Part shown: positions 48,769-57,403 of the stretch, in pieces | Layout: each line of letters starts with the position of its first letter | Position numbering within the stretch: the stretch's first letter is position 1 | NCBI RefSeq assembly: GCF_014764365.1 | Contig: NZ_CP061718.1 | Coordinates: forward strand, 2,248,501 to 2,312,500 | Direction of reading: 5' to 3' | Origin: Roseococcus microcysteis | Lineage (GTDB): Bacteria > Pseudomonadota > Alphaproteobacteria > Acetobacterales > Acetobacteraceae | Length of the DNA stretch: 64,000 nt | Translations under genes and position numbers: made by a program | Notes under the pieces: generated by a model | Seen by the model: the letters and a program-made list of their open reading frames with translations, nothing else | The model's database searches: none | What the model was told of the DNA's origin: nothing

Positions 48769-50117
48769 CCCGCCGCGCTCGCATCGAGCCGGCCATGCCG
48801 GCCACCACGAAGAAGCTGCGCTGCGCCGTCTACACCCGGAAGTCTACAGACGAGGGCCTGGAGAAGGAATTCAACACCCTCGACGCGCAGCGTGACGCCT
48901 GCGAGGCGTACATCACCAGCCAGCGTGCCGAGGGGTGGGTGCTGGTGCGCGACCGCTACGACGATGGCGGCTTCTCCGGCGGCACGCTGGAACGACCGGC
49001 GCTGCAACGCCTGCTGCGCGACATTCAGGCCGACCTGGTCGACGTGATCGTAGTCTACAAAATTGATCGCCTCAGCCGCTCGCTGATGGATTTCGCCAAG
49101 CTGGTGGAGGTGATGGACGCGCATGGCGTGACCTTCGTGTCCGTCACGCAGTCCTTCAACACGACCACCAGCATGGGCCGGCTGACGCTGAACATCCTGC
49201 TCAGCTTCGCGCAGTTCGAGCGCGAGGTCATTGGGGAGCGAATCCGGGACAAATTCGCAGCCTCCCGCGCCCGCGGCATGTGGATGGGAGGGAAGGTGCC
49301 GCTCGGCTACGACGTGGTTGCGCGCAAGCTAATCGTGAATGAGGACGAAGCCCCGCGCGTGCGCCGCGTGTTCGAGATTTTCGCCGAGACGGGATCGGGC
49401 ATGGAGACGGTGAAGCGCCTTCGTGAGGAGGGGCTCACCAGCAAGGTGGGCCGGCCGCTGGACAAGGGCGACGTCTACAAGCTGCTCAACAACCGGACCT
49501 ATGTCGGCGAGGCGGCGCACAAGGGAAACATCTATCCCGGCGAGCACCAGGGGATCGTGCCGCGGGAACTGTGGGATCGCGCGCACGCCGTGCTGCAGAT
49601 CAGCCCGCGGGTGCGCGCGAACCAGAACCGGTCACAGACGCCGGCGCTGCTGAAGGGGCTGATCTTTGGGGTGGATGGACGGTCGCTGTCGCCGACGCAC
49701 GCCAGGAAGAACGGCCGGCTCTATCGCTACTACGTGGCGCAGCGCGTGCTGAAGGGCGATGCCGCCGGCGACGACAGCATCGTGCGCCGGGTGTCTGCGG
49801 CGGAGATCGAGGTGGCGGTGGTGGACCAGGTGCGGGCGGTGCTGCGCCAGCCGGAGATCGTGGTCGGCACCTGGCGGGCGGCGCGCAGGGAGGCACCGGA
49901 CCTGACCGAGGGCGAGGTCCAGGATGCGCTGCATCGACTTGATCCGCTGTGGGAGCACCTGTTCCCGGCGGAGCAGGCGCGCATCGTGCGGTCGCTGGTG
50001 GAGCGGGTGGTGGTCGGCCCGGCCGGCGCAGACATTCGGCTGCGGCTGGACGGGCTCGGCGGCCTCGTCCGCGATCTCACGGCCATCTCACCGAGCGCCC
50101 TGATGGCGGCAGCATGA
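48765..50117 (+). CDS. Large serine recombinase, prophage integrase
   Basis: A 450-residue enzyme. Catalytic Ser27 lies in VYTRKSTDEG; the resolvase domain continues to about residue 150 (VVYKIDRLSRSLMDFAKLVE, LNILLSFAQFEREVIGERI), followed by a recombinase domain (GYDVVARKLIVNEDEAPRVR, DVYKLLNNRTYVGE) and a shorter C-terminal region (GVDGRSLSPTHARKNGRLYR). A zinc ribbon is not clear. It cuts and joins the prophage at att sites. It overlaps both neighbouring genes by four bases. Confidence 0.93.
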   Translation: MTRRARIEPAMPATTKKLRCAVYTRKSTDEGLEKEFNTLDAQRDACEAYITSQRAEGWVLVRDRYDDGGFSGGTLERPALQRLLRDIQADLVDVIVVYKIDRLSRSLMDFAKLVEVMDAHGVTFVSVTQSFNTTTSMGRLTLNILLSFAQFEREVIGERIRDKFAASRARGMWMGGKVPLGYDVVARKLIVNEDEAPRVRRVFEIFAETGSGMETVKRLREEGLTSKVGRPLDKGDVYKLLNNRTYVGEAAHKGNIYPGEHQGIVPRELWDRAHAVLQISPRVRANQNRSQTPALLKGLIFGVDGRSLSPTHARKNGRLYRYYVAQRVLKGDAAGDDSIVRRVSAAEIEVAVVDQVRAVLRQPEIVVGTWRAARREAPDLTEGEVQDALHRLDPLWEHLFPAEQARIVRSLVERVVVGPAGADIRLRLDGLGGLVRDLTAISPSALMAAA

Positions 50118-50503
50118 CGACCGCGACCAGCATCACGGTCCGGGTGCCGCTGGCCATTCGACACCGGCCCGGCAGGAAGACCGTCGTGACGCCGATGACC
50201 GATGGCGTGGCGCCTATCACGACGCGCGCCGACCCGGCGCTGGTGAAGGCTGTGGCCAGGGCGTTTCGGTACCAGCGGATGCTCGATCAGGGGCGCTACG
50301 CGTCAATCAGCGAGATGGCAGAGGCGGAGCGAATCGAGCGTGGCTACCTTGGCAGCCTGCTGCGCCTGACGCTCCTGGCGCCCGACCTCGTTGAAGCGGT
50401 CCTGAACGGTAGGCACCCGAAGGATCTGCAACTCTCTTCGATAATCAGAAATTCCCTATTTTCGTGGGAAATTCAACGCCAAGCGCTCCATTCGCGTTGC
50501 TGA
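50114..50503 (+). CDS. Small HTH-like protein downstream of recombinase
   Basis: A 129-residue protein with a helix-turn-helix-like centre (YASISEMAEAERIERGYLGS, LLRLTLLAPDLVEAVLNGRH) typical of a gene that follows recombinase and DUF2924 genes. The C-terminal end (LQLSSIIRNSLFSWEIQRQA) diverges from the usual end of this family, and the DNA there is less GC-rich than its surroundings. This might mark the edge of the inserted element. The start overlaps the recombinase stop (ATGA). Confidence 0.72.
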   Translation: MTTATSITVRVPLAIRHRPGRKTVVTPMTDGVAPITTRADPALVKAVARAFRYQRMLDQGRYASISEMAEAERIERGYLGSLLRLTLLAPDLVEAVLNGRHPKDLQLSSIIRNSLFSWEIQRQALHSRC

Positions 50504-50636
50504 CGATCTAGGCCCGGCACGGGACGGACCTCGAGAGAGGGTCAGATTTTCTTGTCGGCAGGCCTCTCCATTGTTGTCATACATTTCGAAGGGAGCTAGT
50601 AGGGTAGTGTCACACGGTACAGGGAGACCAGGAGGC

Positions 50637-51920
50637 ATGCCGCGACCCAAGGCTAAAGAACCACGCGCCAAGGTCGCCAGCGTGCGGCTGACCCCGAGTG
50701 AATGGACAGAGATGGAGGCCGCCAGCGCGGCCAGGGGTTTTGCGAGCCTAAGTGAATACGTTCGCCACCTTCATGACGAAGCGCTGAAGGCCAATGGCAG
50801 CAAGGAAGGTAAAGCGGCAGTTAATCCGCGTGATTTTCCGTTTAGCAATATGCGTCGCCACCTCGATACCGATTTTGGACAGGCAATGCACGGCGACGCG
50901 CGCTGCTATTTGTTTGGCGGCGCCAAACCCAAATCCGTGGACCTGATTGTAACTTCCCCACCCTTCGGGTTAGTCAAGAAGAAGGATTACGGGAACGAGG
51001 ATGCGCACCGATACTGCGACTGGTTTCGCCCATTCGCAGAAGGTTTCCGGCGCGTCCTAAAGGACACTGGAAGTCTTGTGATCGACATTGGCGGCGCTTG
51101 GAAGCCAGGCACACCAACGCGTTCGCTCTACCATTTCCAATTGCTCGTGATGCTTTGCGAAGAGTACGGCTTCCACCTGTGCCAAGAGCACTATTGGTGG
51201 AATCCGTCCAAGCTGCCGAGCCCCGCGGAATGGGTCAACATTCGTCGCGTTCGAGTAAAAGATGCCGTCAACACGGTTTGGTGGCTATCGCCGACGCCTT
51301 GGCCCAAGGCCAACAACCGTCGCGTCCTCGCGCCCTACAGCCCCTCGATGCGGACCCTGCTACGGGACGGCTACACCCCGAAGCTCCGGCCCTCAGGCTG
51401 GGACATTTCGGAGAAGTTTGGCCGCGACAACGGCGGTGCCGTGCCGCCGAACCTGCTCGCCATCGCGAACACAGAGTCCAACGGCCAGTATCAGGACTTC
51501 TGTCGCCGCAATAACCTGCCGATTCATCCAGCGCGCTTTCCGGACGCCCTGCCCGAGTATTTTATCCGCTTCCTCACCGAGCCAGGCGACCTCGTGGTCG
51601 ATCCCTTTGGGGGATCCTGCGTCACCGGCGCCGTCGCAGAGCGGCTAGGCCGCAAATGGGTCTGCTGCGAGTTGGAGGAAGACTATCTGAAGGGGGCTGC
51701 GGCACGCTTTGGTGACAGCCCGCGGCAGTCGGCGAAGGAGGTCACCTACTCCCTGGCGCCGCCCTGCCGCCTGCCAGTGGACGAGGCGAAGGTGCCCCTC
51801 CACGCCGACGGAGGCAGATCGCGGCCTACGCCGCTGCCGCCGATGTCCGATCCGCCGCCGCGGCTGACGCCGAAGCGCCGACGCAGCGAGCAGCCCACCC
51901 TTCTAATCCCTGCCGAGTGA
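50637..51920 (+). CDS. Solitary DNA methyltransferase with RHH-like N-terminus
   Basis: A 427-residue protein. Residues 10-50 (KVASVRLTPSEWTEMEAASA, then SLSEYVRHLHDEAL) look like a ribbon-helix-helix domain, and the rest is a beta-class methyltransferase with motif IV TSPPFGLVKKK and the AdoMet site DPFGGSCVTGAVAERLG. A TSPPF-type enzyme is likely to target cytosine N4 or adenine. The ATG at 50637 has AGGAGG nine bases upstream. It faces the McrBC-like operon and could provide modification for it. Confidence 0.88.
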   Translation: MPRPKAKEPRAKVASVRLTPSEWTEMEAASAARGFASLSEYVRHLHDEALKANGSKEGKAAVNPRDFPFSNMRRHLDTDFGQAMHGDARCYLFGGAKPKSVDLIVTSPPFGLVKKKDYGNEDAHRYCDWFRPFAEGFRRVLKDTGSLVIDIGGAWKPGTPTRSLYHFQLLVMLCEEYGFHLCQEHYWWNPSKLPSPAEWVNIRRVRVKDAVNTVWWLSPTPWPKANNRRVLAPYSPSMRTLLRDGYTPKLRPSGWDISEKFGRDNGGAVPPNLLAIANTESNGQYQDFCRRNNLPIHPARFPDALPEYFIRFLTEPGDLVVDPFGGSCVTGAVAERLGRKWVCCELEEDYLKGAAARFGDSPRQSAKEVTYSLAPPCRLPVDEAKVPLHADGGRSRPTPLPPMSDPPPRLTPKRRRSEQPTLLIPAE

Positions 51921-53109
51921 GGCCTGCCAGGTCGACCAGCCAGGGCATGCCATCCGGGTGCGGCGCTGGCAGCGGAGCGAGCCCGCTCCGGTCTAAGAGT
52001 GCCACCACCGAGGTTCCGAGGAGATCATCCAACGCGCTCGGCTCACGATAGCCGCGCGCGTAGCGGACGACCTGCGAAACAGCGTCACGAAAGGCATCGG
52101 CGCTGTCGCCTAAAACGAAGAACTTCGCCTCCAGCACAGCCACGGCCTCGCCGCTGTCGTCATCGAGCACAACGACGTCGGGCCGGTCGGAAGATGCACG
52201 AAATCCGTAGGCGCCTAAGATCCCAGCGATGGCGGCCTCTGAAGGCTCAGGGAGCGGTGTCTGGTGTGCCTCCGTGAGCGACTGCCAGTGCACTGAGAAC
52301 CGACCTATACGCGCTATCCGCCGGTCCCCTCCGGCGAGGAGGTCCAGCGCCGGCCTAGTCCTGGACGCCACGCCCAGCGCTTCGGCTGCTGCGAGCGCAA
52401 CCGCAAGCTCGAAGCGGCGCCATGCCTCGGTCGGGCCAATCAACGTGTCGGCCAGAACGGCCCTCAGCGCGTCAGGGTCGCCCGACTCCGCCTTGATCAG
52501 GACCCTGTAGGCCTCAGCGGCCGCCACGTAGAGTGGCAGACGCGACCGCGCCGCCTCCACCACCGCGGCGCCCCCCGGACGGCGGCCATCGACAAAGGCC
52601 GTGCCGGCAGCGCGGACGTGCGCCGACCGTGCGACGGCCTCAATCTCGCCCGACACCTCCATCGCTCGCGGGCGCTGCGGTGATCCCTCCGGCGCCATTG
52701 CAACGAAGCGCGCTGCGCCCCGACGCGCCGCTCCTAAGACCCAGAGGAGAACGCGATTTGGGCCCGAGGCGAAGTTCCGAACTGGCTCATGTCCCACCAT
52801 CAACGTCGGGTGACCGGTGACGAGGCGGCGAACCAGGGTGGCCCTCGCGTCCAAGCGGCCGCGAACCTGACCATCCTCAGTCCGCGGCGACGTGGCGAGC
52901 ACTGACCGCAACTCATGAGGGTGGCTCACCAGCCGATGTATCAACGCGCGCACTGGAGCTGAGACGGCCCAACGCATGCGGATATGGTCCAGGTCGTCGA
53001 GTCGGCGCACGTCGGCGTCTGGGCCGGGCACCACGGCGACGCCGCTGCGGTAGTAACGCAGAAGAACGCCGAGAATGTAGTTGTCGATCGTCGCCTCGGC
53101 TCCGGTCAC
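51826..53109 (-). CDS. McrC-like nuclease subunit
   Basis: A 427-residue protein with a C-terminal PD-(D/E)XK site (RPDVVVLDDDSGEAVAVLEA, then K in EAKFF). The N-terminal half is helical and beta (RRLVTGHPTLMVGHEPVRNF) and would contact the ATPase. GTG start at 53109 overlaps the stop of the McrB-like gene (GTGA). In McrBC, the C subunit cuts modified DNA. Its 3' end overlaps the methyltransferase gene (on the other strand) by about 95 bases. Confidence 0.82.
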   Translation of the reverse strand: MTGAEATIDNYILGVLLRYYRSGVAVVPGPDADVRRLDDLDHIRMRWAVSAPVRALIHRLVSHPHELRSVLATSPRTEDGQVRGRLDARATLVRRLVTGHPTLMVGHEPVRNFASGPNRVLLWVLGAARRGAARFVAMAPEGSPQRPRAMEVSGEIEAVARSAHVRAAGTAFVDGRRPGGAAVVEAARSRLPLYVAAAEAYRVLIKAESGDPDALRAVLADTLIGPTEAWRRFELAVALAAAEALGVASRTRPALDLLAGGDRRIARIGRFSVHWQSLTEAHQTPLPEPSEAAIAGILGAYGFRASSDRPDVVVLDDDSGEAVAVLEAKFFVLGDSADAFRDAVSQVVRYARGYREPSALDDLLGTSVVALLDRSGLAPLPAPHPDGMPWLVDLAGLTRQGLEGWAARCVGASASAAAADRTSAAAA

Positions 53110-54239
53110 ATCGCCACAGCGAATAGCCGCCGCTCCAATTCAACGCGTTCCCCCGCTGGCAACGCAAGTGCGTCTGCCACAGCACTGGCGATACCGGCGG
53201 CTTCCTGCCGGGAGATACCGTCCATCATCGGCAGCAGGTAGAGCGAGAAGGCGTCGAGATAGGCCTGCTGGTGCTCTGATGCGGTCGGTGCCGCGGCGAA
53301 GTCCAGGTCCTCTGCGATCCCGCGGACCGTTCGGATCGCATCGATTATTGGCGCTGCGCCCACGGCGCGCACTGCGTTGACAGCGTCCCAGACTGCCGCA
53401 AGCGGGAGGGGCGCGCCTGCGGCCGGCTCTGTCGCTGCGAGACCCTCGCGCACGAGGAACTCCGAGAGGAAGGCGCGTGTATCGCGCGGCGCGTCCACGA
53501 AGATCCAACCGAAGCGTCGCGCCAGCGCGAAGCTCATTTGGTAGAGTGAGGCCTTGTCCAAGGTATTGATAGTGGCAATCAGGCGCCAACCATCACCTGG
53601 TGCGTGTTCGTGTGTCGCCGCCCCCGGCTTGGGGCGCGGAAGTATGACGTGCGTCGGGCTCGCTGGGTCGGCGGCGTCGGTGCGGTAGGGAAGCGTCGTC
53701 GGCTGGCCACTGAGCACGGTAAAGAGTGGCCCTAGCACCTTGTCCACGTCGCACCGGTTGAGTTCGTCGATTACCAGCGGCCTGTGGAAGTTCTGCAGGA
53801 GGATGCCCGGCACGAATCCCACCTTCCCCTCGCCAAGCGGCTGGTAACCGCCGATGATGTCCTGCGAACTCCAGTCGGCCGAGCCGGTCACCATCCGCCA
53901 GCCGCTGCCGGAGAGTACTCCGGCGATATGCTGCGCGAGCTCGGTCTTCCCCGTCCCGGGCGGGCCGTAGAGCATGAGGTGGCGCTTGCCCGCGCGAAGG
54001 GCCGCGTTGATCTGCCGGTAGACGGCGGGGTCGATCCCGAGAAGCTTCGCCAACTCTGGCACTTCGCGCAGTGGTACTGGCTCGTCTTCGGCCGGATCGT
54101 CCTCCTCGCCGTCTACCGCATCCGCCGGTCGAGGGGCAGCCGCGGCAGCTTGGGCGAAGGCGGCGGCGACGTCGCGAACGAGGCGCGCACGCTCCTCCTC
54201 CTCGAGACCTTCGTAGACCGGAATGCTACGCGGCGGCAT
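53106..54239 (-). CDS. McrB-like AAA+ ATPase
   Basis: A 377-residue protein with GPPGTGKTELAQ (Walker A) near residue 119, LVIDELNRCDVDK (Walker B), ATINTLDKASLYQMSFALAR (the McrB-type sensor region) and the sequence RFGWIFVDAPRDT. The canonical McrB signature NTADRSL is changed to NTLDKASL, so the nucleotide could be ATP or GTP. The start at 54239 overlaps the stop of the upstream gene by 14 bases. It forms the motor for the McrC-like nuclease. Confidence 0.85.
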   Translation of the reverse strand: MPPRSIPVYEGLEEEERARLVRDVAAAFAQAAAAAPRPADAVDGEEDDPAEDEPVPLREVPELAKLLGIDPAVYRQINAALRAGKRHLMLYGPPGTGKTELAQHIAGVLSGSGWRMVTGSADWSSQDIIGGYQPLGEGKVGFVPGILLQNFHRPLVIDELNRCDVDKVLGPLFTVLSGQPTTLPYRTDAADPASPTHVILPRPKPGAATHEHAPGDGWRLIATINTLDKASLYQMSFALARRFGWIFVDAPRDTRAFLSEFLVREGLAATEPAAGAPLPLAAVWDAVNAVRAVGAAPIIDAIRTVRGIAEDLDFAAAPTASEHQQAYLDAFSLYLLPMMDGISRQEAAGIASAVADALALPAGERVELERRLFAVAM

Positions 54240-55680
54240 CAGCGCGCTCCGGCCAGCCGAAGACGGGATCCACCTGCACAAGAGCCGACACCGCCGCCGT
54301 CGCCTCGGCATAGGTGATGGGCCGTGCAAGCTTCGGATGCTCGAAGACGTCGTCGCCCTCACTCAGCGACACGAGCGCCGCGGCAACGTAAGGTCTCGGC
54401 TTGCCGATGTAATCGAGCCGGCCACTCACCGGGTCGAAGTCGCCGAGCATCTGCCCTGAGGATCCGGGGGGCAGGGCGGGCAGGAAGCCAAGTAGGAGCA
54501 TCCACTCCCAGGTCTCTTGGAAGGCGAAGGTACCATCGTCGAGCCGGATCGCCGGCACGACCCGCGTCAGAACCATGCCGCTCACGCCACCCTTCGTGTT
54601 GGCGAATGCAATCCGTTGATCCCCGTGCTGGCCAGCGAGGCTCGCAACAACCCCGCCGTCGTGTACCGCTATGTGGACGATCCAGCGCAGCGGCTTATTC
54701 GTCGCGTCCGTAGGCTTAGCCCAGAACCCCGTGCCCTCATTCACCTCACCGCAGTCGGCCAGCGTGCGCTTCTTGGATCCGCAGAGGTGGAGCTCCAGGC
54801 CGTGCTCCCCGAGTACACGCGTCAATTCGCTGGCGATGAGTGAGCGCGCCTCGTCGCGTACCCCGGACTGCCAACGCTGCGAGAAGGGCGGACGGTGGAA
54901 GTTGACCTGCGCGCCTGGGCTGGCGGCTTCCAGAACCTGCCGCAACGCATAGAGCGCCTTGTCGCAGTCCAGGAGCCCAGGCCGAGTACCACGTGGCCGC
55001 GCGGCGGCCGGGATCTCGGTCCGGAACGCTGCAACGATCTGGCGCTTGTGCTCGCCGCTGACGATGGGCTCGAAGTGGTCAGGGAACAGCAAGAAGAGAA
55101 GCGCATGACGAACTGGGCGCCTGTCTGACCCGGGAACCGTCGCCAACCACTCCGCGAATCGCCAAGGCGCCTCCGCGTCGCTGAGGAGTGCGACCCGGTC
55201 AGCCTCTGGCCGCGTCTTCCAGGCGGCCATCGCGTCGAGCAGGAAACCGAACTCGTCCGGAAACCGCGCAAGGTAGGCGGGGCCCGGCTTGCCGACGCCC
55301 ATGAGCGCGGCTTCGTCGAGATGGGGTGTGACGCCGGAGCCCGGGAACGCCCAGACCTCCATGACCCGCTCGGCCTTTCGCTCGGCTCCATATTTTGAGT
55401 TGTGGGGGAACAGGAGCAGCAGCCAGACAACCTCGGCGGCGAGGTGGCTCAAATGCGGTGGCGCGCCGACGAGTTGCTCACGCAGCTTGTCGAAGAACGA
55501 CCGATCCGCCCCAATGATCGGATTCGCGCGGAACAAATCCCTCAGCGCTGTCAAGTTATCGGCGGTCCAGAGCCGCTCGTCCCCGAGAATCGAGCCGTCG
55601 TCCTCAAAGCAGCGGCTTCGCCATGCTGCCGAGGCATTGAGGACGGCGCCTACCTCTGGGTTCCCCCTCCAACTTGCCAT
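54226..55680 (-). CDS. Unknown 484-aa protein of the McrBC-like operon
   Basis: A protein with an N-terminal region resembling those found before McrB-like ATPase domains (ERLWTADNLTALRDLFRANP, FDKLREQLVGAPPHLSHLAA) but without an ATPase domain. The C-terminal half contains Trp/Gly-rich patterns (TGFWAKPTDATNKPLRWIVH, FAFQETWEWMLLLGFLPALP). It is first in the operon. It may recognise modified DNA or recruit the McrB-like protein; this is a guess. I do not recognise a named family. Confidence 0.6.
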   Translation of the reverse strand: MASWRGNPEVGAVLNASAAWRSRCFEDDGSILGDERLWTADNLTALRDLFRANPIIGADRSFFDKLREQLVGAPPHLSHLAAEVVWLLLLFPHNSKYGAERKAERVMEVWAFPGSGVTPHLDEAALMGVGKPGPAYLARFPDEFGFLLDAMAAWKTRPEADRVALLSDAEAPWRFAEWLATVPGSDRRPVRHALLFLLFPDHFEPIVSGEHKRQIVAAFRTEIPAAARPRGTRPGLLDCDKALYALRQVLEAASPGAQVNFHRPPFSQRWQSGVRDEARSLIASELTRVLGEHGLELHLCGSKKRTLADCGEVNEGTGFWAKPTDATNKPLRWIVHIAVHDGGVVASLAGQHGDQRIAFANTKGGVSGMVLTRVVPAIRLDDGTFAFQETWEWMLLLGFLPALPPGSSGQMLGDFDPVSGRLDYIGKPRPYVAAALVSLSEGDDVFEHPKLARPITYAEATAAVSALVQVDPVFGWPERADAAA

Positions 55681-55792
55681 CCGGCTGACCCTCTGTGAAA
55701 ATTCGTTCCGTCTCTACTACACCCTTTGTCATAAGCTTGGGGGGTGGCAAGACCGCCCGTGTGCTCTCTTCACTTCGGCAGACCCCAAATCG

Positions 55793-56842
55793 ATGCCTCG
55801 AATTAGCAAGAAGACCCTGCTCCAGGACGCCGTGGAGGCAATTCGCTCCGCCGGCTGGGAGGTCGCCGTCCTGTCCAAGGCAGGCCAGCACCCGATGCGG
55901 CTCCGTATGCGTCGGGGCACCACCGACATTATCACTTGCGTCTACATCTGGGCCGTCTCGCACGGCGGGGGGCGGGCCAGGCCCAGTCACGAGCACCGAA
56001 TCCAGATCACGAGCGACGTGGCACAGTTTAGGCTGGAAGACGGCGAGAAGACTCTTGTGCTCGGTTGGAGCAGTAAGTTCGGCGTCTATGCCGCCTTCGA
56101 CGTGACACGGCACGCCGGCCGCCTCGGTTCCTCGCCTTCAATGCAGATTGGGCAGGCGGCGCTCCTTCGGGCCGGGGAGGTTGGCGCTGCGATGCATATG
56201 CGTCGCCGCGACGAAGTCGCCATTGCCGTGCGGCCGGACCTGCTCGGGGACTACGTTGAACGTCTCGAGCTTTTGCACAACAAGGCGAGCGCCGCCCGCC
56301 AGATCGAGGAGCTTAGGCGCGCCCTCGACCCCGCTCCTGAGGCCGACGTGCTGGTCTCGGAGGAAGCACAGCGAGCGCTCGTCGAACTTGAGGCGGGTCG
56401 CAAGCCTAGGTTTGGGGACCTGAATGAGATCGCGCAGAGGCAGACGATCATTGAGCGTCTTGCGGCGATCGAGGAACGGCTCTCCGCACTGGCTCCCGCG
56501 AAGATCGGCCACAATCAACCGCCTGAGCCTATTGAAGCCGATCAGGTGTCTCCGATCCTAGAGGCCAGGGATGCCTCGCGCACGATCGCGGTGGAGGTTG
56601 CCAAGGCCAAACCCGACGTCGCCGAAGTTGCGCGGCGGACGACGATTCTTGCCGGTATGGCCCGCAAGCTTCGCGCAGCAGGCGGCGGCGTCGCGGACTT
56701 CGGAAAGCGCGTGAAAGACAAGGCTCATGATAAAGCGGCGGAGATCGTCGCCACTGCCGTCGTCGGTGGAGGCGCAGCTCTCCACCAGCAGATTGGCAGC
56801 GCTCTCAGCAGCATAACTAACTGGTTCAAAATGCTTTTCTGA
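55793..56842 (+). CDS. 349-aa protein with unassigned N-terminal domain and coiled coil
   Basis: The N-terminal 150 residues (HEHRIQITSDVAQFRLEDGE, TLVLGWSSKFGVYAAFDVTR, SPSMQIGQAALLRAGEVGAA) resemble domains seen in predicted restriction proteins that sense DNA modification. The next part has a Glu/Arg-rich coiled coil (about residues 160-270) and a C-terminal Ala/Lys helical region with a weak hydrophobic end (VATAVVGGGAALHQQIGSAL). It is divergent from the 484-aa gene, 112 bases away, so both may share a control region. Role in defence is inferred from location. Confidence 0.65.
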   Translation: MPRISKKTLLQDAVEAIRSAGWEVAVLSKAGQHPMRLRMRRGTTDIITCVYIWAVSHGGGRARPSHEHRIQITSDVAQFRLEDGEKTLVLGWSSKFGVYAAFDVTRHAGRLGSSPSMQIGQAALLRAGEVGAAMHMRRRDEVAIAVRPDLLGDYVERLELLHNKASAARQIEELRRALDPAPEADVLVSEEAQRALVELEAGRKPRFGDLNEIAQRQTIIERLAAIEERLSALAPAKIGHNQPPEPIEADQVSPILEARDASRTIAVEVAKAKPDVAEVARRTTILAGMARKLRAAGGGVADFGKRVKDKAHDKAAEIVATAVVGGGAALHQQIGSALSSITNWFKMLF

Positions 56843-57403
56843 GGTTCGGCCCGGTCTTTGGGACCATCGCTGAGGGTGTTGCGAGTTACCTGGGCGACGA
56901 TCAGCTTGGCGTCACGAAAGGTTTTCTGGTTCCGGTTGCCTTTGCCGGGCAGTCGACTTGCTGAATGCCACCAAGCTTCAAGGAGCATCAAAGACGCAAA
57001 ATCAGTTGGTTAGGGCTTGAGGGCTAAATCGTCCTACCCCCAAGCTTCGGAGACTTTCCCGGCTGCGGAGAGCGATTTCCCGGTTCGTTGCGTTCTCCGA
57101 CCCTCAAGCCATCGCGGCAAAACCCCAGGAAACCTGCGGTTCACGGCGCTGTTGGCGCATGGGAAATGTCAGGTTGGAAAACCGACTGGAGCAGCGGTGG
57201 GAACTGGAATCCAACCTTCGCTGGTGTTCGTGAGACACGTCTCGCCGGCCGACAGTGTTCGCGTACCGTGACTCAACCCGGTCTTGACCCTGACTTTCGC
57301 GCTGCGCATCCTGTCGGTAAGGGGCCCTCCGCGATCGCCCCGTGAGGCTTCGGCCCAAGCATCGCGTCCATGCTCCGGCGCCCCGCGCCGAAGGAGGACG
57401 CAC
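56843..57403. other. 561-base gap right of the defence cluster
   Basis: No firm gene is seen. One frame from about 56845 to 56962 reads like a protein end (VFGTIAEGVASYLGDDQLGV, then GFLVPVAFAG), possibly the remnant of a transporter cut by the insertion. The right part (57088-57345) has ORFs on both strands with no family signal. This gap probably contains the right border of the horizontally acquired block, and the promoter of the chrBA genes. Confidence 0.4.

Noticed and set aside
57017-57345. Small genes in the gap before chrB
   Set aside because: Several overlapping frames of similar length on both strands, none with a ribosome site and family pattern; left as unassigned gap.
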